This document shows positions 1 to 5,443 of a DNA stretch of 7,589 nucleotides, one piece after another. A model generated the notes under the pieces. The model saw nothing but the letters and a program-made list of their open reading frames with translations. It made no database searches and was not told the origin of the DNA. A program made the translations under genes and the position numbers. The stretch spans positions 1 to 7,589 of the forward strand of contig CAAFXD010000231.1 in the NCBI GenBank assembly GCA_900766945.1, given 5' to 3'. The stretch comes from Clostridia bacterium (GTDB lineage Bacteria > Bacillota > Clostridia > Oscillospirales > Acutalibacteraceae). Positions within the stretch are counted from its first letter, which is position 1; each line of letters starts with the position of its first letter.

Positions 1-4
1 AATT

Positions 5-90
5 TGTCATTCTGAACGAAGTGAAGAATCTCCAACCGCACAAAAAATGTGCGAAACGAGATTTTGCGTTTTAGGCGCAGAATGAAAATA
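5..90. repeat. Palindromic intergenic repeat element (MITE/REP-like)
   Basis: The outer arms are CATTCTG (8-14) and CAGAATG (78-84). They continue inward as an imperfect inverted repeat, with GAATCT near 26-31 facing AGATTT at 60-65. At the centre is a perfect small hairpin, CGCAC (37-41) / GTGCG (49-53), with an A-rich loop. From memory, the left arm resembles a dispersed sequence (GTCATTCTGA.CGAAG..GAAGAATCT) seen many times in gut Firmicutes genomes. That recall is not verified here, and only one copy is visible in this window. No coding potential is evident. Confidence 0.55.
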
Positions 91-98
91 AAATCCAC

Positions 99-127
99 GT
101 GCGGGCAAAAATCTGCCCACTGCGCAC
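99..127 (-). terminator. Possible terminator hairpin after the MerR gene
   Basis: GGGCA (103-107) pairs with TGCCC (114-118). Outer GTGCG (99-103) and CGCAC (123-127) could extend the stem with an asymmetric bulge. On the minus strand the hairpin lies just after the stop codon of the regulator gene and is followed by a loosely T-rich stretch rather than a clean T run. It is therefore a weak terminator candidate, or simply part of the intergenic repeat region. Confidence 0.35.
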
Positions 128-137
128 AAAATAAATC

Positions 138-605
138 TTATTCTTTGTCCTCGTCTGCTATGCCGCTTTTCAATTTTCTGCGGATTTCTCGAATTTTCGG
201 CGGCAAGTCTTCATCGGGCATATTGTTTGGTACTTCGGTGGTGCCTGCGGCTTTGGCGGTTTCGTAATACCAACATTTAAAATTGACTGTATCCAATGTC
301 TCCTGCAACTCCGCCATCTGCTTTTCCACCTCAGCTTTGCGCTTTTGAAACAGCGCAAGCCGTTCGTCAATGGTTTCGTCGCCCCGCATACACAAATGGA
401 TAAACGAACGAATATCCTTAATCTGCATACCCGTCTTTTTTAAGCACGAAATGATTTTCAGCCACTCGTAATCGCTGTCCCGAAACACCCGAATACCACC
501 CTCGGAGCGCTCCACAAACGGCAGTAAGCCCTCTTTCTCGTAATAGCGCAAGGTGGAGGGCGCAACGCCCAATTTTTTTGCCATTTCCCCGACGGTATAG
601 TGCAT
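138..605 (-). CDS. MerR-family transcriptional regulator, AdhR-like
   Basis: This 155-residue regulator has the MerR layout. The winged helix-turn-helix spans about residues 1-70 (YTVGEMAKKLGVAPSTLRYYEKEGL, then the GIRVF wing), followed by a long coiled-coil dimerisation helix at about 78-112 and a short hydrophilic tail with no large effector domain. Cys54 (IISCLKKTGM) aligns with the conserved Cys52 of Bacillus subtilis AdhR (FIKCMRNAGL, from memory), the residue linked to aldehyde sensing; Cys72 and Cys111 are also present. The ATG at 605 is chosen because GGAGG ends about 8 bases upstream. A second ATG at 612 is out of frame and too close to that site. The gene is divergent from the alcohol dehydrogenase operon, whose promoter carries its probable operator. 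Inferred role: activator of that operon under aldehyde or electrophile stress. The family is secure; the AdhR subgroup is well supported but not proven. Confidence 0.92.
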   Translation of the reverse strand: MHYTVGEMAKKLGVAPSTLRYYEKEGLLPFVERSEGGIRVFRDSDYEWLKIISCLKKTGMQIKDIRSFIHLCMRGDETIDERLALFQKRKAEVEKQMAELQETLDTVNFKCWYYETAKAAGTTEVPNNMPDEDLPPKIREIRRKLKSGIADEDKE

Positions 606-640
606 TTTTCATTCCTCCGAAAAAATTTTTAAAAAACCTC

Positions 641-671
641 TTGACTTAAAGTTAACTTTAAGTTGTAGAAT
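641..671 (+). promoter_or_regulatory. MerR-type promoter of the alcohol dehydrogenase operon
   Basis: The -35 is TTGACT (641-646) and the -10 is TAGAAT (666-671), separated by exactly 19 bp. This over-long spacer is typical of promoters that MerR-family proteins activate by untwisting the DNA. Transcription would begin near 678, leaving a leader of about 116 bases before the dehydrogenase ATG at 794. Confidence 0.85.
644..663. promoter_or_regulatory. AdhR/MerR operator palindrome
   Basis: A perfect 20-bp palindrome lies across the -35 end and spacer of the promoter. Its core is CTTAAAG (645-651), TTAA, CTTTAAG (656-662). This equals the CTTAAAG-N4-CTTTAAG consensus I recall for AdhR of Bacillus subtilis. 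It lies between the divergent regulator and dehydrogenase genes, the expected position for a MerR operator. Confidence 0.85.
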
Positions 672-793
672 TTGACTTGAAGGAATTATACAGCACTTTT
701 TCGGTGCAGTCAAGGAGGCGTTTTATAGTAGTCTCCGGGAAGAACTGCGACCGCTCGCGAACAAAAATGAAAAATCTGAAAAGGAGTGTTTTT

Positions 794-1972
794 ATGTTAG
801 GAGAATTTACCTATTGCAATCCCACAAAGCTGTATTTCGGGCGTGACGCTTTAAACGGCTTAAATGAAGAACTGCCGAAATACGGCGACACCGTACTGCT
901 TTGTTACGGCGGTGGGTCCGTAAAGAAAAACGGGATTTATGACAAGGTTGTTGCCATTTTAAAAGCAAACGGCAAAACAATTGTCGAGGACGCAGGCGTA
1001 ATGCCCAACCCGACGGCGGAAAAACTGTTCGAGGGTTGTGCGCTGGCACGCGAAAACCATGTGGATTTAATTTTGGCAGTAGGCGGCGGCAGTGTTTGTG
1101 ACTATGCAAAAGCCGTTTCCGTTTCGGCACACTGCAACGAAAATCCGTGGGATAAATACTATTTGCGTATGGAAGAACCGGACAACGAAATCATCCCCGT
1201 GGGCTGTGTGCTGACGATGGTGGGCACAGGCAGTGAAATGAACGGCGGCTCGGTGATTACCAATCACGCGCAAAAATTGAAAATCGGGCATGTGTTCGGC
1301 GAAAATGTATTCCCGAAATTTTCGGTGCTCAATCCCGAATTTACCCTTACCTTGCCGAAATATCAAATGGTATCGGGGATTTTCGATATTATGTCGCACA
1401 TTTTGGAGCAGTATTTTTCGGGCGAGGACGATAACACCTCGGATTATATAATGGAAGGACTTTTGCGGTCGCTTATCCATTCCTCAAAAATCGCTGTGGA
1501 AAATCCCAACGATTACGAGGCACGCAGTAATATGATGTGGATTGCAACATGGGCGCTCAATACCCTTGTTGCAAAAGGTAAAGCGACAGACTGGATGGTG
1601 CATATGATTGGGCAGTCTGTCGGCGCATATACAGACGCAACACACGGTATGACGCTTGCGGCGGTTTCCATTCCCTATTACAAGCACGTTTTGCCTTACG
1701 GCTTACAGAAATTCAAGCGGTATGCCGTAAATGTCTGGAACATCAATCCCGACGGCAAAAGCGACACGGAAACAGCCCTGCAAGGGCTTGACGCCATGGA
1801 AAACTATATGCGTTCCCTCGGACTTGTGATGAATGTACAAGAACTCGGTGTGCGTGACGATATGCTGGACGGCATTGCAGACGGCTCGTTTATTATGGAG
1901 GGCGGCTACAAGGTGCTCGCTCACGATGAAATTGTGGAAATTTTAAAAGAAAGTATGAGGGCTGAAAAATGA
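794..1972 (+). CDS. Iron-containing alcohol dehydrogenase (YqhD/BdhA-type, NAD(P)H-dependent)
   Basis: This 392-residue group III alcohol dehydrogenase probably reduces aldehydes to alcohols in the cytoplasm using NADPH. The N-terminal nucleotide-binding half has YGGGSVKK (38-45), the pattern seen in YqhD and BdhA, and GGGSVCD (97-103) in the dinucleotide loop. GTGSEMN (144-150) follows. The metal site looks complete: Asp198 and His202 (FDIMSHILEQ), His270 (WMVHMIGQ) and His284 (DATHGM). The ATG at 794 is chosen because AAGGAG (781-786) lies 7 bases upstream and the protein then begins at the usual family N-terminus (MLGEFTYCNPTKLYFG). The frame stays open to a TTG at 677, but that codon lies at the predicted transcription start and cannot be the true one. 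The stop overlaps the next gene in ATGA, so the two are translationally coupled. The context points to aldehyde detoxification rather than bulk solvent formation. Confidence 0.95.
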   Translation: MLGEFTYCNPTKLYFGRDALNGLNEELPKYGDTVLLCYGGGSVKKNGIYDKVVAILKANGKTIVEDAGVMPNPTAEKLFEGCALARENHVDLILAVGGGSVCDYAKAVSVSAHCNENPWDKYYLRMEEPDNEIIPVGCVLTMVGTGSEMNGGSVITNHAQKLKIGHVFGENVFPKFSVLNPEFTLTLPKYQMVSGIFDIMSHILEQYFSGEDDNTSDYIMEGLLRSLIHSSKIAVENPNDYEARSNMMWIATWALNTLVAKGKATDWMVHMIGQSVGAYTDATHGMTLAAVSIPYYKHVLPYGLQKFKRYAVNVWNINPDGKSDTETALQGLDAMENYMRSLGLVMNVQELGVRDDMLDGIADGSFIMEGGYKVLAHDEIVEILKESMRAEK

Positions 1973-2505
1973 AAAAAGTATTGATAATCTCGTCAAGTCC
2001 GCGAAAGGGCGGCAATTCCGACCTGCTTTGCGACCGTTTTCAAGCGGGTGCAGAGAGTTCAGGGCACAGCGTTGAAAAAATATTCTTAAAAAATTACAAT
2101 ATCGGCTACTGCCGCGGGTGTGGCGTGTGCAACACTACCCACAAATGCGTGCAGGCGGACGATATGGCACTTTTACTTGAAAAACTCGTGCAGGCAGATG
2201 TGATTGCACTTGCCACGCCCGTGTATTTTTACTCCATGGACGGGCAACTGAAAACCTTTATTGACCGCACCGTGCCGCGCTACACGGAAATTGCGAATAA
2301 GGATTTTTATTACATACTGACTGCCGCCGATACGGACAAGGAAAGCCTTGCCCGCACCGTTGAGGGCTTGCGCGGCTTTACCTTGGACTGTTTGCCGAAC
2401 GCAAACGAAGCGGGCATCATTTACGGCACGGGCGCGTGGCAAATCGGCGAAATCAAGGCGACCAAAGCCTACACCGAAGCCTACGAAATGGGCAAGCGCG
2501 TGTAA
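1969..2505 (+). CDS. Flavodoxin-fold NADPH-dependent FMN reductase / iron-sulfur flavoprotein-like
   Basis: This 178-residue cytoplasmic flavoprotein belongs to the NADPH-dependent FMN reductase family. SSSPRKGGNS (8-17) is the FMN phosphate-binding loop. A compact cysteine cluster, Cys48-x2-Cys51-x2-Cys54-x5-Cys60, matches the C-x2-C-x2-C-x(4-7)-C motif of iron-sulfur flavoproteins such as Isf, so it could bind a 4Fe-4S cluster. TPVYFYSMDGQLKTFIDR (83-100) is the typical flavin/dimer segment of the family. The start codon overlaps the dehydrogenase stop by four bases (ATGA), so it is the second gene of the aldehyde-responsive operon. Likely role: electron transfer or reduction of quinones or other electrophiles alongside the dehydrogenase. 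The exact substrate cannot be read from the sequence. The terminator starts about 15 bases after the stop. Confidence 0.92.
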   Translation: MKKVLIISSSPRKGGNSDLLCDRFQAGAESSGHSVEKIFLKNYNIGYCRGCGVCNTTHKCVQADDMALLLEKLVQADVIALATPVYFYSMDGQLKTFIDRTVPRYTEIANKDFYYILTAADTDKESLARTVEGLRGFTLDCLPNANEAGIIYGTGAWQIGEIKATKAYTEAYEMGKRV

Positions 2506-2520
2506 TGCAAAAAACTATGG

Positions 2521-2558
2521 AAAAAGAGCAAGACTTTTCAAAAGTCCTGCTCTTTTTT
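2521..2558 (+). terminator. Strong bidirectional intrinsic terminator
   Basis: A long hairpin pairs AAAGAGCA and GACTTTT with AAAAGTC and TGCTCTTT, with one internal mismatch, and is followed by a run of six T (2553-2558). The left flank is A-rich (2521-2525), so the minus-strand transcript also ends in U. It lies between the convergent flavoprotein gene (ends 2505) and zinc-ribbon gene (ends 2598) and probably serves both. Confidence 0.9.
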
Positions 2559-2597
2559 CGTTTGGTAGGTATGATTTTGTGCGGAAATCCGTTTTTG

Positions 2598-3503
2598 TTA
2601 CTGTTTTGCGCCGCACACACTGCAAGTGTACCCGACAATCACGGTTTCATCATACGCCGCCTTATCCACAACCCATTCGTTGGTTGTGTAGGTTTCAATT
2701 TCACTTACCGGTTCATATTGATTACGAAAAGCTCTTATGGGGTCTCCGTCATAACTCGGCGTGTGCACGCTGTCAAAATGCGCGTAATACGCATCAAGAC
2801 TTGCAAATTTTTCATAGCACACGGGGCATTTATATTTTGTAACCGTTTGCTGATGCTCCACCGTTTCGTAATGCCCGACTTCGTCGTGATGCACGGTTTC
2901 GGTTAAGGCAACCCAACTGTGCCCGTTTGCACAGGGGTCGGTATTTACGCTCCCGCCCGAAGAAGCACCGCCTTGCGGCGGTTGTGCCGCAGGGGAGGTG
3001 GAAGGCGTACTCCCGACAGGTGCATTTGTGCCGGTACCCGTACCGCTCGGATTACTCGGACTGCCGCCTTGCGCGGCGTTGACAATCCCTGTATTGCTGT
3101 CGGCGGGGGTGTTCGCGTCGGTTTTATCATCGGCAGAGAAAATGTTGCTGAATAAACTGCCGATTTTGCTTTTCTCGGTCGGCGCGGTGGGTATCGGTTC
3201 GCCGTTTTCGTCTGTGGGAGCCGTTTCCGCATAGGCGCCGCTTTCGGGAGAAGCGACGGGCAGATTGTTTTTCGCTTGTGAATGCTGAAAGAGCCCCACG
3301 CTGAGCGACACCGCTGCCACAGCGCAAAATGCAATACTTGTGAGGAGAACAGTTGTTTTATGCGGTTTTTTCCATTGCCCGGTCGGGCGCAACTCGTCTG
3401 CCGATACGGCGGCAGGTTCGGTTATGCGCTCCATACAGTAGGGGCAAAACTGCATTTCCGGCGGCAACTCCTTGCCGCAGTGCGGGCAATGCAAAATATC
3501 CAT
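2598..3503 (-). CDS. Zinc-ribbon membrane protein with C-terminal C2H2-like finger
   Basis: This 301-residue single-pass membrane protein has unknown function. In order it shows an N-terminal cytoplasmic zinc ribbon (Cys6-x2-Cys9 and Cys20-x2-Cys23), one transmembrane helix at about 51-73, a long low-complexity linker rich in Pro, Ser, Thr and Gly (about 80-190), and a C-terminal cysteine/histidine-rich region. That region contains CANGH (191-195), a C2H2-like finger (Cys226-x2-Cys229-x12-His242-x4-His247) and a final CSVCG (294-298). The topology puts the C-terminal part outside the membrane. The ATG at 3503 is preferred over an in-frame GTG at 3512 because GGTGA precedes it by 6 bases and the GTG would sit at the predicted transcript end. 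It has its own promoter (3520-3548) and is not in an operon. The metal could have a structural role; no catalytic motif is seen. Confidence 0.82.
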   Translation of the reverse strand: MDILHCPHCGKELPPEMQFCPYCMERITEPAAVSADELRPTGQWKKPHKTTVLLTSIAFCAVAAVSLSVGLFQHSQAKNNLPVASPESGAYAETAPTDENGEPIPTAPTEKSKIGSLFSNIFSADDKTDANTPADSNTGIVNAAQGGSPSNPSGTGTGTNAPVGSTPSTSPAAQPPQGGASSGGSVNTDPCANGHSWVALTETVHHDEVGHYETVEHQQTVTKYKCPVCYEKFASLDAYYAHFDSVHTPSYDGDPIRAFRNQYEPVSEIETYTTNEWVVDKAAYDETVIVGYTCSVCGAKQ

Positions 3504-3519
3504 AGGTATCACCGATTAC

Positions 3520-3548
3520 AGTATAGTCGAATATACGGGAAAAAGCAA
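3520..3548 (-). promoter_or_regulatory. Promoter of the zinc-ribbon membrane protein gene
   Basis: On the minus strand, TTGCTT (3548-3543) and TATACT (3525-3520) are separated by exactly 17 bp. Transcription would start near 3513, giving a leader of only about 10 bases before the ATG at 3503. The -35 lies in the T-rich tail of the terminator that ends the upstream lipoprotein unit. Confidence 0.6.
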
Positions 3549-3549
3549 G

Positions 3550-3576
3550 AAAGACCTTGCAAAATACAAGGTCTTT
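3550..3576 (-). terminator. Intrinsic terminator of the lipoprotein unit
   Basis: A perfect 10-bp stem, AAAGACCTTG (3550-3559) with CAAGGTCTTT (3567-3576), has a 7-base loop. On the minus strand it is followed by CTTGCTTTTT, a moderately T-rich tail. It lies 20 bases past the TAA at 3597-3599, which marks where the lipoprotein coding region originally ended. Confidence 0.75.
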
Positions 3577-3596
3577 CCGACAAATTTTGAAAAAGG

Positions 3597-3963
3597 TTAC
3601 TTTTTGTAGTATGTATTGGTGAAAGCTTCGACTTGCTCGTATTCATATTTGTCGCCAATCAAAACATTTTTTAAAAGCACACCGACATCAACAGTGGCGC
3701 GGTCAGCGGCATCTTGTTTTGTGTAGCCATTGCGAGGTGAAGTTGATGCTTACATTTGCGGCAGCGAACGGCGGCGCGTTTGTTACGATAATCGGTTCTT
3801 CAACCGTGAAAACCTCAACAGGATCCAAGCGATAAACCACTCCATCCCCCGCGCCGGAATCATTATAGTACCATATATATGGATAGAGCATATATGTGCC
3901 GGGGATATACATAACAGCCTCTTCATTAAGTGTAGCAACCTTGTGCACGCTCTCGGTAATCAC
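3597..3963 (-). pseudogene. Frameshifted C-terminal continuation of the lipoprotein gene
   Basis: Two coding-like pieces follow the lipoprotein stop. The first (3963 down to about 3735) is in the -1 frame and reads ITESVHKVATLNEEAVMYIP..., ending near NVSINFTS. The second (from about 3731 down to the TAA at 3597-3599) reads NGYTKQDAADRATVDVGVLL... and ends TNTYYKK. It is in the same frame as the 450-residue lipoprotein. The two shifts therefore cancel, and an unbroken gene would encode about 571 residues. The first shift must lie within about 3960-3981 and the second within about 3703-3749, as set by the stops in each frame. Alternatively, the GTG at 3963, overlapping the TGA as GTGA and preceded by GAAGAGG, could restart translation. 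An 86-residue product without a signal peptide would result, stopping at 3703. I favour a broken C-terminus or a sequence error. Confidence 0.6.
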
Positions 3964-5312
3964 GGTACCTCTTCCAGATTGTCACAAACAAATTCCGAAA
4001 TAATATTACCGTCTTTGTCGACAGAAACCATTTTTTGCGTGAAGGTGTCATAGTCTTCAAATGCATTATAGTAATAGCCGACAATATTGCCGTCTACAAT
4101 TTGCAACGAAGAGCAACTGTCTACTTCCAAATCGATGCTGGCTTTCCAAACAATATTCCCTTTCAAATCGGTTTTCATAATATTGTCTTTGTTGCCTTTT
4201 CCGATTAAAATCACGCCGTCTTCCAACAGATTAATTTTGATTTTCTCACCGACAAATACCGGGTCAAAAAGAAGCTCGCCGTCAGCAATATTGATGCCGT
4301 ACAAATCATTGTCGGTTACAATGTAGATTGCGTTTTGCGTGTAGTCCATTGTGATGGAGTCTGTGTTCTCAAATTCCTTGCCCCAAATTTTTTGAAAGGC
4401 TCTGTCATAATATTCCAAATATGCGGTATGCAGATTGCGGTCAAACACAGTGATGATATAGTGCTGAAAATCCGCAGAGACAAAAAACTGCCGTTCAATA
4501 TTCTCTTTGAAATTTGCGTCGCGGATAAACCCGTTTGTTCTGGAAAATTCAAAAGAGGAGAAATTGGCGTTGGTTTGATTGTCAAGCGTTACTAAATAAT
4601 AGAGATACCCGTTGGGGTGGTTTTCGTCTAACATATAATCGCTGTTTTGCATAGGGTCTTCCAGCTTAATGTCAGAGCCGAAAATGATTTTTGCTACATT
4701 TTTAATATTTGCCGCGTCAAATTTTTCGCCGGCAATGGCGTAAAATGCCGAAACGGTCGGATAATAGTTTTCTTTGCCGTCAATGGTGTAGGCACTTACA
4801 TCGTTATATCTGCCGTAAAAACGCAAAAAGTCTCCCTCAATAATTCTGCCGTTTGCGGGCTGGCTGCCCATAACCACCAAATTGTTTTCCGCCGACGCAT
4901 CTTCCGTATCGTATATATCAACGGAACCGTTGCTTATTTCGACAAGACAGGTGTAGTTCTCGTCGTCCGCTTCTAAAATCTTTACAACCGTGCCGAGAAA
5001 TTCCACTTGGGCGTGGCGGTAAATTTTAGGATACCGCTGTAAGGAATCATAATCGGAAATAAAAAAATAATCATCATCAAAATACTGTAAAACGGCTTTT
5101 TGCTCATCTGTCAATTTCAGCGCCGCGTTGTCAACTTCCATATTCGCCCAGCTGATATTGACGCCGTCCACGGTCACTCCGGTTTGATTATGGCTGTCCG
5201 CCGCCACAGCATCGTCTTCGCCTGTGTTGCCGCCGCACCCGGCAAACAGAAAGGAAACCGCAAGCGCCAAAGCTGTAATGCCGGTGAGAAGCCTTTTTTT
5301 ACTATAATCCAT
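3960..5312 (-). CDS. Lipoprotein with PQQ/beta-propeller-like region (C-terminus probably cut by frameshift)
   Basis: The protein is 450 residues as read. Residues 1-26 form a lipoprotein signal: basic MDYSKKR, a hydrophobic core, then FAGC with the lipidated Cys26. The product should be anchored on the outer face of the membrane. Residues about 95-195 form a beta-rich segment (VEFLGTVVKILEADDENY, then the GDFLRFYGRYND region) that looks like a small OB-fold-like domain; this is inference. Residues about 280-440 contain repeated strand-turn units typical of PQQ-like or beta-propeller proteins (GINIADGELLFD, TDLKGNIVWK, VSVDKDGNIISEF). I do not recognise a specific family or function. The ATG at 5312 follows AGAGGG by 4 bases. 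It has its own promoter (5346-5374). The reading frame stops at 3960, but similar coding sequence continues to 3597 after a frame change, so this stop is probably not ancestral. Confidence 0.8.
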   Translation of the reverse strand: MDYSKKRLLTGITALALAVSFLFAGCGGNTGEDDAVAADSHNQTGVTVDGVNISWANMEVDNAALKLTDEQKAVLQYFDDDYFFISDYDSLQRYPKIYRHAQVEFLGTVVKILEADDENYTCLVEISNGSVDIYDTEDASAENNLVVMGSQPANGRIIEGDFLRFYGRYNDVSAYTIDGKENYYPTVSAFYAIAGEKFDAANIKNVAKIIFGSDIKLEDPMQNSDYMLDENHPNGYLYYLVTLDNQTNANFSSFEFSRTNGFIRDANFKENIERQFFVSADFQHYIITVFDRNLHTAYLEYYDRAFQKIWGKEFENTDSITMDYTQNAIYIVTDNDLYGINIADGELLFDPVFVGEKIKINLLEDGVILIGKGNKDNIMKTDLKGNIVWKASIDLEVDSCSSLQIVDGNIVGYYYNAFEDYDTFTQKMVSVDKDGNIISEFVCDNLEEVP

Positions 5313-5345
5313 AAAACCCTCTTCTTTCTTCCGTAATTTTTCTTC

Positions 5346-5374
5346 ATCATACCATATTATATTGCAAATTACAA
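5346..5374 (-). promoter_or_regulatory. Promoter of the lipoprotein gene
   Basis: On the minus strand, TTGTAA (5374-5369) and TATGAT (5351-5346) are separated by 17 bp. The -35 lies in TAGTTGTAA, which recurs at the promoter of the repeat-bearing membrane protein, also with a 17-bp spacer. Two TACTTGTA repeats lie immediately upstream. Confidence 0.6.
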
Positions 5375-5382
5375 CTAAAATT

Positions 5383-5402
5383 TACTTGTAAAATTACTTG
5401 TA
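5383..5402. repeat. Two TACTTGTA direct repeats (candidate operator)
   Basis: TACTTGTA occurs at 5383-5390 and again at 5395-5402, a 12-bp step, directly upstream of the lipoprotein -35. Each unit is a partial palindrome (TAC-N2-GTA). The same unit occurs twice at 6479-6510, upstream of the other envelope gene. Ribbon-helix-helix repressors commonly bind such phased repeats, and one such protein is encoded nearby. Confidence 0.5.
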
Positions 5403-5443
5403 CTATTTGCTGTTTTTATAATTCATTTATGATATACAAGGCT

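Noticed and set aside
677..793. N-terminal extension of the alcohol dehydrogenase from a TTG at 677 (or ATG at 767)
   Set aside because: The TTG coincides with the predicted transcription start, the ATG at 767 has no ribosome binding site, and the extension has no resemblance to the family N-terminus. The ATG at 794 has a good AAGGAG.
2348..3590. Open frames on the plus strand opposite and beside the flavoprotein and zinc-ribbon genes
   Set aside because: They are Arg- and Cys-rich translations with no domain pattern, lie antisense or out of frame to well-supported genes, and cross strong terminators.
3700..3985. Programmed ribosomal frameshifting in the lipoprotein gene
   Set aside because: No slippery heptamer, internal Shine-Dalgarno plus stop arrangement or obvious downstream stem is visible at either junction, and two opposite programmed shifts in one gene would be extraordinary.
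3730..4053. Plus-strand open frame opposite the end of the lipoprotein gene
   Set aside because: No ribosome binding site or recognisable pattern; the opposite strand has clear coding character on both sides of the frame switch.
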